Assembly: GCF_047372505.1 (NCBI RefSeq)
Contig: NZ_JBKBEU010000001.1
Coordinates: 2,852,001-2,916,000 of the forward strand
Source: Phaeobacter cretensis
GTDB taxonomy: Bacteria; Pseudomonadota; Alphaproteobacteria; Rhodobacterales; Rhodobacteraceae
Direction of reading: 5' to 3'
Length of the DNA stretch: 64,000 bases
The position numbers and the translations under genes were made by a program. Within the stretch, counting starts at the first letter, position 1, and each line of letters begins with the position of its first letter. Shown one piece after another: positions 33,690 to 42,614 of this stretch. The notes under the pieces were generated by a model, which saw only the letters and a program-made list of their open reading frames with translations, searched no databases and had not been told where the DNA came from.

Positions 33690-34676
33690 TTAGAGCGCGA
33701 CAGGTGCGCCAGTCTCGAGTGACTTCGCAGCGGCATCGGCCAGCATCTGAGCACGCAACCCGTCGTCGATACTGGGCGACGGGGCTGTGCCGGTCTGAAC
33801 CGCATCGACAAAACGAGCCATTTCGTTGCGATATGCGGCTTCGTAGCGTTCAAGAAAAAAATGCTGTGCGGGTGCTGTTTGAAAGCCACGCCCTCCAGCA
33901 ACCTCCACAGTGTTTTCCAGGATATTCGCGGCGCGAAGCATCCCCTTTGATCCATGAACTTCCACGCGTTGATCATAGCCATAAGTGGCCCGGCGTGAAT
34001 TGGAAATCTGACAGATCTTTCCGTTTGCTGTGGTCAGGGTGACCGCAGCAGTGTCGACATCGCCAGCCTCTCCAATCGCTGGATCAACCAATGCCGATCC
34101 GACAGCGAAGACCCGCACGGGTTCTTCGGCTAGGAGAAAACGAGCCATGTCGAAATCATGGATCATCATGTCCCGAAACAATCCGCCCGATGTCTTTATA
34201 TAGCTGATAGGCGGAGGGGAGGGGTCGCGCGACAAAATCGATACGATCTCGACATCACCAATTTCGCCTGCCCGCAAGCGCTGCTGGAGATTGGCAAAGT
34301 TTGGATCAAACCGACGGTTGAAAGCCGTTAGGAAGGCGACACCTGCTTCAGCCACCACTTTTTGACAATCGCGGATGCGGGCGGCGGACATATCGACTGG
34401 TTTCTCGCAAAAGATCGCCTTGCCGGCAGACGCCGCCTGATGGATCAGGTCGTAGTGTGTATCGGTGGGGGTACCGATCACGACCGCATCTACATCGGCG
34501 CTTTTAATCAGGTCCGAGGCGTCATGCACGTTAGCGTCGATCTTGCTGGCCAACGCATTGGCTGCCTCGGGCATTGCGTCGGCGACGGCGCTAACGCGAA
34601 CCCCGTCCAATTGTCCGACAGATCGGGCGTGGACCTGACCGATGCGCCCGCAACCAAGAAGGCCGATATTCAACAT
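33690..34676 (-). CDS. iolG: Inositol 2-dehydrogenase
   Basis: This 328-residue Gfo/Idh/MocA enzyme oxidises myo-inositol to 2-keto-myo-inositol with NAD. GLLGCGRIGQVHA (residues 5-17) is the NAD-binding motif, Lys92 in CEKPVD is catalytic, and Asp169 and His173 in RDMMIHDFDMARF complete the site. Its start overlaps the aldolase stop by seven bases, and it is the last gene of the leftward iol operon. Three Gfo/Idh genes lie in this region; this one is assigned iolG by similarity and by operon. Confidence 0.92.
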   Translation of the reverse strand: MLNIGLLGCGRIGQVHARSVGQLDGVRVSAVADAMPEAANALASKIDANVHDASDLIKSADVDAVVIGTPTDTHYDLIHQAASAGKAIFCEKPVDMSAARIRDCQKVVAEAGVAFLTAFNRRFDPNFANLQQRLRAGEIGDVEIVSILSRDPSPPPISYIKTSGGLFRDMMIHDFDMARFLLAEEPVRVFAVGSALVDPAIGEAGDVDTAAVTLTTANGKICQISNSRRATYGYDQRVEVHGSKGMLRAANILENTVEVAGGRGFQTAPAQHFFLERYEAAYRNEMARFVDAVQTGTAPSPSIDDGLRAQMLADAAAKSLETGAPVAL

Positions 34677-35509
34677 TTAGTCTCTCCCTTAAAGGCGCGA
34701 AGAACACGGCGCGCTGCAGCTACGACCGGGTCATGTGTTTCGGACAGGATGCTCACTCTGTCGAACCGATCCGGATCGCTGTTCACAGCGTTGCGCATCG
34801 CGGCACCAAAGGCCATGCGCAATTCCGTGCCAATATTGAATTTGCAGACGCTGGATTGCCGTGCCAGCATGATACGTTGCGCCACAGGTACGCCGGAACC
34901 ACCATGAATGACCAGCGGTACCTCTGTTATGGCTTCAATGGCGCGAATGCGATCAATGTCCAAACCGCCTTCCTTGTCTTGTTGCAAGTGCACATTCCCA
35001 ACAGATATCGCCATGGCATCCACGTTGGTTTCCATTGCGAAGCGGCGCGCTTCATCCGGGTTCGTACCAGCAGAGCTTGCGCCGCCTGAGTACCCGACAA
35101 AGCCAATTTCACCTTCGCAGGAAACGCCCGCAGCATAGGCCATTTCTACAATGGCCGCAGTTTCGGCGATGTTCTCGCCCAGAGCTTTGCGCGACCCGTC
35201 AAACATCACCGAAGTAAAGCCGCTTTCGATTGCGATCCGGCAGTCCTCCAATGTGTACCCATGATCAAGATGCGCCACCACCGGTACTGATGCTTCTTCA
35301 GCTAAGTGACGGAACATTTTGCCCAGGATTGGTAGGGGCGTATGGGCACGGCAGGACGGGCCTGCCTGTAGGATGACCGGCACACCCTCGACCTCAGCGG
35401 CCGCCACATATGCCCGCATGTCTTCCCAGCCCAAGGTCACCAGCCCGGCGACAGCATGGCCATCGCGCAAGGCCGGTTGCAGGACTTCAGCAAGAGTTGC
35501 AACGGTCAT
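34670..35509 (-). CDS. iolJ: Class II aldolase, probable 6-phospho-5-dehydro-2-deoxy-D-gluconate aldolase
   Basis: This 279-residue protein is a class II fructose-bisphosphate-type aldolase. VPVVAHLDHGYTLEDC holds zinc ligands, GEIGFVGYSGG and VHLQQDKEGGLD (in place of the usual ...GxH motif) follow, and LVIHGGSGVP has the third zinc His. In the iol pathway it splits DKGP into malonate semialdehyde and dihydroxyacetone phosphate. ATGA overlap with iolB and overlap with iolG show tight coupling. IolJ is preferred over general FBP aldolase because of its place in the operon. Confidence 0.87.
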   Translation of the reverse strand: MTVATLAEVLQPALRDGHAVAGLVTLGWEDMRAYVAAAEVEGVPVILQAGPSCRAHTPLPILGKMFRHLAEEASVPVVAHLDHGYTLEDCRIAIESGFTSVMFDGSRKALGENIAETAAIVEMAYAAGVSCEGEIGFVGYSGGASSAGTNPDEARRFAMETNVDAMAISVGNVHLQQDKEGGLDIDRIRAIEAITEVPLVIHGGSGVPVAQRIMLARQSSVCKFNIGTELRMAFGAAMRNAVNSDPDRFDRVSILSETHDPVVAAARRVLRAFKGETKC

Positions 35510-36363
35510 TTGAACTTGGCCACCATGTCTTTGATGCCGGGGATCGTTTCAACCTGATAGGCATGGGTCGGCTGAAAATACTGGATCAGGCTGCGTTGGC
35601 TCAGGCCACCCAGGATGGTGAAGTAATACATCTCATAGCCGGGCATTACCGCGCAGGGGTGATAGCCCTTGTCGATCATAATCGTCGACCCATCCATCAG
35701 CTGATAGGCGTCGCCGGGTTTGCCTTCTTCGCGTTGTAGGATCTGTACGGCCGAACCATGGTTGGGGCGGAAGCGGAAATTATAGGTCTCGTCATGGCGG
35801 GTCTCGATGATGGTGCCATCAGCATCTTTGCGGTCGGTGTCATGTTTATGCGCGGGGAAACCGGACCAGCCACCCTGACCGACGGTAAACAGTTCTGACA
35901 CTAGCAGGCGTCCGACCTTTTCGTTCTGTTTCTGTCCAAGGATGTGCTTGATCTTGCGGTGGGTCTTGGTGTCGTCGGACCCGTATTGCACCAAGTCGAT
36001 ATTGTCCGCGCGGACATCAAAAGGCTCCAAGACCTTGTCGTATTTCGCCCCGGCGATGAATGTCTCCGTGGCGTCCGTGATGCAGGTGATCGATACCTTG
36101 GCACCGACTGGGATATAGACACCTTCGGGTTCGCCGCCCCATACATCGGCAGTTCGATTGCCGATACCCGCATAGCTCAGGCCTTCGACTTCGATATCAA
36201 CAGTGCCCGTCGCCGGTACGATGCAGGTTTCATAGCCAGGCACCTGGTATTCGAAGCTCTGGCCCTTGGTGAGTTTGACGATGTTAAAATAGTTCAGGGG
36301 CACCAGTTCATTGTCGGCATCGACGATCGCTTTGTTCTGATTGTCATGGGGGGCGATATGCAT
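35506..36363 (-). CDS. iolB: 5-deoxy-glucuronate isomerase
   Basis: This 285-residue cupin-type enzyme converts 5-deoxyglucuronate to 2-deoxy-5-keto-D-gluconate. Seen are FTVGQGGWSGFPAHKHD, ETRHDETYNFRF and DGSTIMIDKGYHPCAVMPGYEMYYF, which supply the metal ligands of the family. ATG 36363 lies 13 bases after the iolC stop behind GAAAGGACC. Fits IolB in length and sequence throughout. Confidence 0.95.
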   Translation of the reverse strand: MHIAPHDNQNKAIVDADNELVPLNYFNIVKLTKGQSFEYQVPGYETCIVPATGTVDIEVEGLSYAGIGNRTADVWGGEPEGVYIPVGAKVSITCITDATETFIAGAKYDKVLEPFDVRADNIDLVQYGSDDTKTHRKIKHILGQKQNEKVGRLLVSELFTVGQGGWSGFPAHKHDTDRKDADGTIIETRHDETYNFRFRPNHGSAVQILQREEGKPGDAYQLMDGSTIMIDKGYHPCAVMPGYEMYYFTILGGLSQRSLIQYFQPTHAYQVETIPGIKDMVAKFK

Positions 36364-36376
36364 TGCGGGGGTCCTT

Positions 36377-37369
36377 TCAGATTTCGGTGGCACCGGGGTG
36401 CGCGGCAAGAAACGCCTCCAGCCCGGCAAGATCGGGCATGGCAGGGGCGCACCCAGGTTTAGCCACGACTACGGATGCACAGGCAGAGCCTCGCAAAATG
36501 GCGTCTTGCATAGTGCGTCCTTCGGAGAGTGAGGCAAGGAAGCCGGCCATAAAACTGTCACCTGCGCCCGTGGGTTTCAGCGCTTCGACGGGATAGATGC
36601 CGGTACGGATCTCCTGACCATCGGCAAAGGTCACAGCGCCCAATGGTCCCATTTTGTAGACGACGATAGACGCGCTGGTCTCTGCAAGTGTCCGAGCTTT
36701 AGCTAGCCCTTTGTCAATGCCACCAGCCATAAAACCGAATTCTTCATCATTGCCAACGATGATATCGGACATTGCACCCGCACGGGACAGCACATCAGCA
36801 GCGACCTCAGGTGAGGGCCAACTGTAAGGGCGGTAGTCAACATCAAAGATGATTGGCAGGCCGGCAGCACGGGCCAGTTCGAATGATCGGAACGTCGCAC
36901 TGCGCGATGGCTCAGCCGCGAAAACGGTACCAGCGGTGATCAACGCGCTGTATTGTCTGTAATCTACGGCCTCAATGTCTGCGATCGTCATCTGAAAATC
37001 GGCGGCATTGTTACGGTAGATTACACTCTGGTGGTCTTCTACGCGGCTTTCATAGACAGCAAGCGAGGTTCGGTATTCGCCTGTGATGCGTTTCACGTGA
37101 GTCCGGTCAACGCCATAGTTGTCCAATTGGTTCAGGCAGTACCAACCCACAGCATCATCCGAGACGCTGGTGACAAGCGCTGCACTACATCCCATTCTGA
37201 CCAGTCCCGCGGCAATGTTGGCGCTGCTTCCCCCCATCGCGACCATCATGTCCGTAGCATCCCGAGTGGCGGTGCCCGTCGGCGTTGGGCAAAGATCCAT
37301 GCCGACGCGACCGATGACCAGGAAATTGCGAGCCGACAGATCGGTATCTGCCTTCGTTGCGGTACTCAT
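36377..37369 (-). CDS. iolC: 5-dehydro-2-deoxygluconokinase
   Basis: This 330-residue PfkB-family kinase phosphorylates 2-deoxy-5-keto-gluconate to DKGP. The N-terminal GRVGMDLCP and MGGSSANIAAGLVRMG form the sugar site; the C-terminal KPTGAGDSFMAGFLASL is the PfkB signature with the catalytic Asp. ATG 37369 overlaps the iolD stop codon by one base (TAATG). Confidence 0.95.
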   Translation of the reverse strand: MSTATKADTDLSARNFLVIGRVGMDLCPTPTGTATRDATDMMVAMGGSSANIAAGLVRMGCSAALVTSVSDDAVGWYCLNQLDNYGVDRTHVKRITGEYRTSLAVYESRVEDHQSVIYRNNAADFQMTIADIEAVDYRQYSALITAGTVFAAEPSRSATFRSFELARAAGLPIIFDVDYRPYSWPSPEVAADVLSRAGAMSDIIVGNDEEFGFMAGGIDKGLAKARTLAETSASIVVYKMGPLGAVTFADGQEIRTGIYPVEALKPTGAGDSFMAGFLASLSEGRTMQDAILRGSACASVVVAKPGCAPAMPDLAGLEAFLAAHPGATEI

Positions 37370-39243
37370 TATACGCCCCGTCGCTGTTTGCTGCGGCTGG
37401 CTTCCCACTCGACATGAGCATCCAGCACCTTTTGGTCATTGGTGACATGAGGCGTGCCGACCTCCCACCAGGCGTGACCTTCGGTGGTCCAACCCTCATA
37501 GGCATCGACCTTCATCACGATCACCGTGGTCCGGTCATTGTTGCGGGCGCGTTTGAAAGCCTCGCCCAACTCGCCTGGGTTGGCGACTGTTTCGGTGATC
37601 GCACCCATGGAGGCTGCATGGCTGGCAAAATCGACGCCAAAAGCATCGGGAATGGTTGGGCAATCCTCAAGCAGATTGTTGAAGCTGGCATTGCCGGTAT
37701 TGTTTTGCAGCTTGTTGATGACTGCGAAGCCACCGTTGTCCAACACCAGAATGATCAGTTTTTTCTGGCTGAGCACGCTGGAATAGATATCTGAGTTCAG
37801 CATCATGTAGGAACCATCACCAACAAAGACCACTGTATCACGGTCTGGCTCACGCTCGGACTGGGCAATGCGAGCCCCCCAGGCACCGGCAATTTCATAG
37901 CCCATACAGGAAAAGCCGAATTCCACATCCACAGTTCCGGGTTCCAAAGTTCTCCAGTTCGCGGTGACCTCGGCAGGTAGCCCGCCAGCAGCGGCGACTA
38001 CGCGGTCTTTTGGATCGCATAGCGCATTTACGATACCGATGGCCTGCGCATAGGAATTGGGACGATTGTCACCGTAGGACACATTGTCAGCGACATAAGC
38101 GACCCAACTACTGCGCTCCTCTTGGGCGCGGGCGACCCAATCAGAGGGGGCTGAATAGTCATCGCTTGCTGCACCAAGGTCCTGAAGAGCGCGCTGGGCG
38201 TCGCCTACAATCGGGAGTGAACGGTGTTTGCCTGCGTCGTGGCGTGCCGCATTTATCGAGATGAATTGCGCATCCTGTGCAAATGCGGTCCATGAGCCGG
38301 TGGTGAAGTCTTGTAATCGCGTGCCGACTGCAAGGATGACATCCGCTTCGGCTGCGATCGCGTTTGCGCTGTCCGAACCGGTCACGCCGATCGGGCCGAT
38401 GTTCAGGGGGTGAGTGTCGCGCAGGTTCGCACGTCCTGCGATAGTTTCAACAACGGGTATCTGATGGGCTTCGGCAAAACGGGTCAATTCTGCCACTGCG
38501 CGGCTGTATTGAACGCCACCACCGGCGATGATCATCGGACGCTTGGCTTCACGCAAAGCTACGGCGGCATCAGAAATTTCGGCAGCATCTGGCGTTACAC
38601 GGCGAATGCGATGGGTCTTCTTTTCAAAGAAAACCTCAGGATAGTCATAGGTCCAGCCCTGCACATCCTGCGGCAGGCCAAGGAACGCCGGGCCGCAGTC
38701 ACCCGGATCTAGCATAGTTGCGATGGCGGCTGGTAGGGATTGGATGATCTGCGCTGGATGGGTGATACGATCCCAGTAGCGCGACACCGGCTTGAACGCG
38801 TCATTCACACCAAAAGTTGGATCATCGAAATTCTCCATCTGCTGCAATACCGGATCCGGCAGGCGGGTCAGGAATGTATCGCCGCACAGCATCAACATCG
38901 GCAGGCGATTGGCATGGGCTAATGCGGCTGAGGTTAGTAGATTGGATGTGCCCGGGCCCGCACTTGCTGTGCAGAACATAAACCTCTGGCGCAGCCATTG
39001 TTTGGCATATCCGGCGGCTGCAAAGCCCATGCTTTGCTCGTTCTGACCGCGATACAGTGGCAGCGCGTCGCGGGCCTCATAGAGGGCCTCGCCAAGGCAA
39101 GTGACATTGCCATGGCCAAAGATGCCAAAGCCACCTCCGCACAGACGCATCTCTTCGCCATCAATTTCAATGAACTGATTGGTGAGCCATCGGATAATGG
39201 CCTGAGCGGTTGTCAGTTTTATTGTTTTTGGCGGCGTGGTCAT
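37369..39243 (-). CDS. iolD: 3D-(3,5/4)-trihydroxycyclohexane-1,2-dione hydrolase
   Basis: This 624-residue thiamine-diphosphate enzyme opens the inositol-derived ring to 5-deoxyglucuronate. The N-terminal ThDP domain has GHGNVTCLGEAL and RGQNEQSMGFAAAGYAK with the catalytic Glu. The C-terminal domain has the ThDP motif GDGSYMMLNSDI with NGG downstream. ATG 39243 gives MTTPPKTIKLTTAQAIIRWL, the family start; the frame is open upstream to 39414 across the promoter, which is not coding. It is the first gene of the leftward iol operon, controlled by the operator at 39317. Confidence 0.96.
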   Translation of the reverse strand: MTTPPKTIKLTTAQAIIRWLTNQFIEIDGEEMRLCGGGFGIFGHGNVTCLGEALYEARDALPLYRGQNEQSMGFAAAGYAKQWLRQRFMFCTASAGPGTSNLLTSAALAHANRLPMLMLCGDTFLTRLPDPVLQQMENFDDPTFGVNDAFKPVSRYWDRITHPAQIIQSLPAAIATMLDPGDCGPAFLGLPQDVQGWTYDYPEVFFEKKTHRIRRVTPDAAEISDAAVALREAKRPMIIAGGGVQYSRAVAELTRFAEAHQIPVVETIAGRANLRDTHPLNIGPIGVTGSDSANAIAAEADVILAVGTRLQDFTTGSWTAFAQDAQFISINAARHDAGKHRSLPIVGDAQRALQDLGAASDDYSAPSDWVARAQEERSSWVAYVADNVSYGDNRPNSYAQAIGIVNALCDPKDRVVAAAGGLPAEVTANWRTLEPGTVDVEFGFSCMGYEIAGAWGARIAQSEREPDRDTVVFVGDGSYMMLNSDIYSSVLSQKKLIILVLDNGGFAVINKLQNNTGNASFNNLLEDCPTIPDAFGVDFASHAASMGAITETVANPGELGEAFKRARNNDRTTVIVMKVDAYEGWTTEGHAWWEVGTPHVTNDQKVLDAHVEWEASRSKQRRGV

Positions 39244-39316
39244 AGGCTGGAATCCCTGGGTGGTCGGTGGTCGGAGCGATTTCATCTTGCGAGATGTCGA
39301 ATCCCAAGATACAAGT

Positions 39317-39334
39317 TTTGCAACCGGTTGCAAA
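39317..39334. promoter_or_regulatory. LacI-type operator, copy 1
   Basis: TTTGCAACCGGTTGCAAA is an 18-bp perfect palindrome of LacI-family type with central CG. It lies 26 bases before the Gfo/Idh start (39361) and 74 before iolD (39243), so it can control both divergent operons. The inner 16 bases are identical to the site at 43743. Confidence 0.88.
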
Positions 39335-39360
39335 TCGAATTTCATGGGTGGGAGGCCAGA

Positions 39361-40464
39361 ATGACCGAAATCGGCATTGGAATTCTTGGTGGCGGCTATA
39401 TGGGCAAGGCCCACGCTGTGGCCATGGCTGCAGTGGGGGCCGTGTTCAACACCTCCTTGCGCCCGCGTTTGGAAATGGTCTGCGCTTCAACTCCTGACAG
39501 TGCCGAGCGGTATCGGCAGTCCTATGGCTTTCTAAAGGCCACTGATGACTGGCAGGTCTTAGTGAATGACCCCAATGTAGAGGCAATTGTTATTGCGACA
39601 CCACAGAGCACGCACCGCGCGGTCGCAGAGGCGGCTTTTGCTCTCGGAAAGCCCGTGTTTTGTGAAAAACCTCTTGGGGCGTCACTAGCCGATAGCCGTG
39701 CCATGGTTGGTGCAGCACAGGCATCGGGATGTCCAAATATGGTTGGGTTTAACTACATCCGCACCCCCGCCAGTCAATATGCACGTCAGCTTGTCGCAAA
39801 CGGTACCATCGGAGATGTTACTTGGTTTCGAGGCGAACACACTGAAGACTTCTACGCTGATCCGGAGGCCCCTGCGACCTGGCGGACCGAGGGTGAAGCC
39901 AATGGCACGATGGGGGATCTTGCGCCACATATGATCAACGGTGCTATGGCATTGATCGGCCCAATTGCTGAGTTGATCGCCGAGGTGGAGACCGTTCACA
40001 GTGATCGACCCGGCGGGCGCGTTACCAATGATGATCAGGGCCAGTTGATGTGCCGCTTTGCCAATGGTGCAATGGGGCAGATGTTTTTCAGCCGGATCGC
40101 TACGGGGCGAAAAATGGGTTATGCCTATGAAATAACGGGAACAAAAGGCGCGATCCGATTTGACCAGGAAGACCAGAACACACTCTGGCTTTATCTGAGC
40201 GAAGGAGACGACGCTACGCGAGGGTTCAGCAAGATCCTGACTGGTCCAGCGCACCCTGATTATCTTCCGTTTTGCCAGGGCCCCGGCCACGGCACCGGAT
40301 ATCAAGACCAGATCCTGATCGAGGCACGGGACTTCCTTCGCGCGATCGAAACACAGACACCGGTTTGGCCAACATTTGAGGATGGAATGGCCGTGAATCA
40401 GGTGATTGCCGCAGCCATGACCGCGTCTAAGACACGGTCGTGGCAAACGGTATCAACGTATTAA
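39361..40464 (+). CDS. Gfo/Idh/MocA family oxidoreductase
   Basis: This 367-residue enzyme has ILGGGYMGKAHAVAM for NAD(P) binding, CEKPLGASL with the catalytic Lys, and GDLAPHMINGAMAL with the His of the active site. It is likely an inositol- or sugar-type dehydrogenase (for example of scyllo-inositol or another isomer). GGGAGGCC precedes ATG 39361; the open frame continues to the left but crosses the operator. First gene of the rightward three-gene operon. Confidence 0.85.
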   Translation: MTEIGIGILGGGYMGKAHAVAMAAVGAVFNTSLRPRLEMVCASTPDSAERYRQSYGFLKATDDWQVLVNDPNVEAIVIATPQSTHRAVAEAAFALGKPVFCEKPLGASLADSRAMVGAAQASGCPNMVGFNYIRTPASQYARQLVANGTIGDVTWFRGEHTEDFYADPEAPATWRTEGEANGTMGDLAPHMINGAMALIGPIAELIAEVETVHSDRPGGRVTNDDQGQLMCRFANGAMGQMFFSRIATGRKMGYAYEITGTKGAIRFDQEDQNTLWLYLSEGDDATRGFSKILTGPAHPDYLPFCQGPGHGTGYQDQILIEARDFLRAIETQTPVWPTFEDGMAVNQVIAAAMTASKTRSWQTVSTY

Positions 40465-40485
40465 GCACTTAAGAAAGCACTGCAA

Positions 40486-41379
40486 ATGACGATCAGAATT
40501 GGCAATGCCCCATGTTCATGGGGGGTAGAGTTTGCGCAGGATCCTCGTAATCCTGATTGGCGCAATGTTCTGAAGGATTGCGCCAAGGCCGGCTACAAAG
40601 GTATCGAATTGGGTCCGGTCGGGTATATGCCCGAAGACCCCGCTGTTCTTCGAGATGCACTGGCAGAATATGATCTTGAACTGATTGGTGGCGTGGTTTT
40701 TCGTGCCTTCCATGATCCTGATCAGTGGGATGATGTTCTGGACGGAGCGCACCGAACCTGCAAAGCGTTGCAAGCGCATGGTGCTGAGCATCTGGTGCTG
40801 ATCGATTCCATCTCAGCACGCCGGGCACCAACGGCTGGCCGTGCCTCTGAGGCGGAGCAGATGGAGACTGCAGAATGGATAGCGTTTCGAGATCGGTTGG
40901 CTACAGTCGCACAGATCGGGAGTGAAGAATACGGGCTGACGGTTGGTATCCACGCCCATGCGGCAGGGTTCATGGACTTTGAACCGGAATTGGAACGCCT
41001 GCTGAATGAGGTCGACGAAACTATTCTCAAAATCTGTTTTGATACCGGACACCACTCATATGCTGGATTTGATCCCGTAGCTTTTATGAAACGGCATATT
41101 GATCGTATCAGCTATATGCATTTCAAGGACATCGACCCCAAGGTGAAGGCCGATGTAATCGCCAATCGGTCAAACTTCTACGATGCCTGTGGTCAGGGAA
41201 TTTTCTGCAATCTCGGAGACGGGGATGTCGATTTCCCTGCGGTAGGCCAATTGCTTATGGATAAAGGGTTTTCCGGCTGGTGCACTGTTGAACAAGACTG
41301 CGACCCAACGCTCGACCCAGATCCGCTTGGTGATGCGGGGGCCAACCGTGAATATCTTGAATCCATCGGTTTCAACTAG
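40486..41379 (+). CDS. iolE: Sugar phosphate isomerase/epimerase family, probable inosose dehydratase
   Basis: This 297-residue TIM-barrel protein starts RIGNAPCSWGVEF, as in IolE/MocC, and has CKAGYKGIELGPVGYMPE, VGIHAHAAGFMD, FDTGHHSYAG and SYMHFKDIDPKV with likely metal ligands. Inosose dehydratase turns 2-keto-myo-inositol into the dione used by IolD, a step otherwise missing here. The match to MocC-like proteins is also good, so the symbol is inferred from pathway context. It follows the Gfo/Idh gene by 21 bases. Confidence 0.8.
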   Translation: MTIRIGNAPCSWGVEFAQDPRNPDWRNVLKDCAKAGYKGIELGPVGYMPEDPAVLRDALAEYDLELIGGVVFRAFHDPDQWDDVLDGAHRTCKALQAHGAEHLVLIDSISARRAPTAGRASEAEQMETAEWIAFRDRLATVAQIGSEEYGLTVGIHAHAAGFMDFEPELERLLNEVDETILKICFDTGHHSYAGFDPVAFMKRHIDRISYMHFKDIDPKVKADVIANRSNFYDACGQGIFCNLGDGDVDFPAVGQLLMDKGFSGWCTVEQDCDPTLDPDPLGDAGANREYLESIGFN

Positions 41380-41390
41380 GAGACAGCACC

Positions 41391-42548
41391 ATGGTAAAAC
41401 TGAAATGGGGCATGATTGGCGGTGGCGAGGGCAGTCAAATCGGACCGGCTCATCGCTTGGGGGCCGGGCTGGATGGCGTGTTTGAATTTGTGGCAGGAGC
41501 CTTGGACCATCGTCCAGAGAAGGGGCGTGCATATGGCCAGCGTCTTGGGCTGGCGGCGGATCGCGCTTACGGAAATTGGCAGGAAATGCTGGAGGGGGAG
41601 CGTACCCGCGATGACCGGGTCGATCTGGTCACGGTAGCAACTCCAAATGCAACGCATTTTGAAATTACCAAGAGTTTCCTTGAAGCCGGGTTTCACGTCT
41701 TGTGCGAAAAGCCAATGACTATGACCGTCGAGGAAGGCGAAGAGATCGTCAGGATTGCCAAGGCGCAGGACAAGATTTGTGCCGTGAACTACGGCTACTC
41801 TGGTTATTCGCTTGTGCGTCATATGAAGGCCATGGTCACACGTGGCGACTTGGGCAAGATCCGGCTTGTAAAAGCTGAATTTGCCCATGGGCACCACGCA
41901 GATGCTGCTGATGCGGATAACCCACGTGTGCGCTGGCGCTATGATCCGGCACAGGCGGGAGTCTCTGCACAGTTTGCCGATTGCGGTATTCATGCGCTGC
42001 ATATGGCTAGTTTTGTGATCGGGCAGGAGTTGGAGCGTCTCTCGGCAGATACGGTAAGCTGTATCGAAAGCCGTGTTCTGGAAGACGATGCTATGGTCAA
42101 TCTGCGCTTTGATGGTGGTACGGTTGGGCGGCTCTGGACATCATCGATCGCGATCGGGCGTCAGCACGGGCTGACGTTGCAGGTGTTCGGCGAAAAAGGC
42201 GGCCTGCGCTGGTCTCAGGAGCAGCCGAACCAGCTCTACTGGATGCCCCTTGGTGAGCGGCTGCAGGTCATTGAACGCGGTGAAGAAAATCTTAGCTCCG
42301 AAGCGGATCGTACCAGCCGTGTAACGATTGGTCATGCTGAGGGGATGCCACTCGCATTTGCCAACATATACAGTGACCTAGCCGAGGCTATCCGTGCGGA
42401 TAAAGCAGGCCGCCCGATGGATCCTGCTGCAGATCTCTATCCTCGGGCTGTGGACGGGTTGCGATCCATGGCAGCCGTCTTTGCAGTCGCGCAAAGCGGT
42501 GAAACGGATGGCGCCTGGGTCGATGCCCGCCCACCGATGTTTCGTTGA
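41391..42548 (+). CDS. Gfo/Idh/MocA family oxidoreductase (third copy)
   Basis: This 385-residue enzyme begins VKLKWGMIGGGEGSQIGPAH, with an extended insertion after the glycine motif, has CEKPMTMTVEEG with the catalytic Lys, and QFADCGIHALHMASF with the active-site His. Such longer forms include scyllo-inositol and other inositol dehydrogenases. AGGAGACAGC precedes the ATG, 11 bases after iolE. It completes the rightward operon. Confidence 0.84.
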   Translation: MVKLKWGMIGGGEGSQIGPAHRLGAGLDGVFEFVAGALDHRPEKGRAYGQRLGLAADRAYGNWQEMLEGERTRDDRVDLVTVATPNATHFEITKSFLEAGFHVLCEKPMTMTVEEGEEIVRIAKAQDKICAVNYGYSGYSLVRHMKAMVTRGDLGKIRLVKAEFAHGHHADAADADNPRVRWRYDPAQAGVSAQFADCGIHALHMASFVIGQELERLSADTVSCIESRVLEDDAMVNLRFDGGTVGRLWTSSIAIGRQHGLTLQVFGEKGGLRWSQEQPNQLYWMPLGERLQVIERGEENLSSEADRTSRVTIGHAEGMPLAFANIYSDLAEAIRADKAGRPMDPAADLYPRAVDGLRSMAAVFAVAQSGETDGAWVDARPPMFR

Positions 42549-42566
42549 GCGAATAATTTGAAACAT

Positions 42567-42598
42567 GTAAGAACACTGGCCGGCGTCGGTGCTCTTAC
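42567..42598. terminator. Hairpin between converging Gfo/Idh and LacI genes
   Basis: GTAAGA..CAC and GTG..TCTTAC pair with one mismatch, followed on the plus strand by TACTATTTTG. It is probably the end of the rightward inositol operon. Confidence 0.55.
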
Positions 42599-42614
42599 TA
42601 CTATTTTGCCCTGT

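Noticed and set aside
35944..36462. Plus-strand ORF opposite iolB
   Set aside because: iolB on the minus strand has full family conservation and coupled neighbours; the plus ORF has none.
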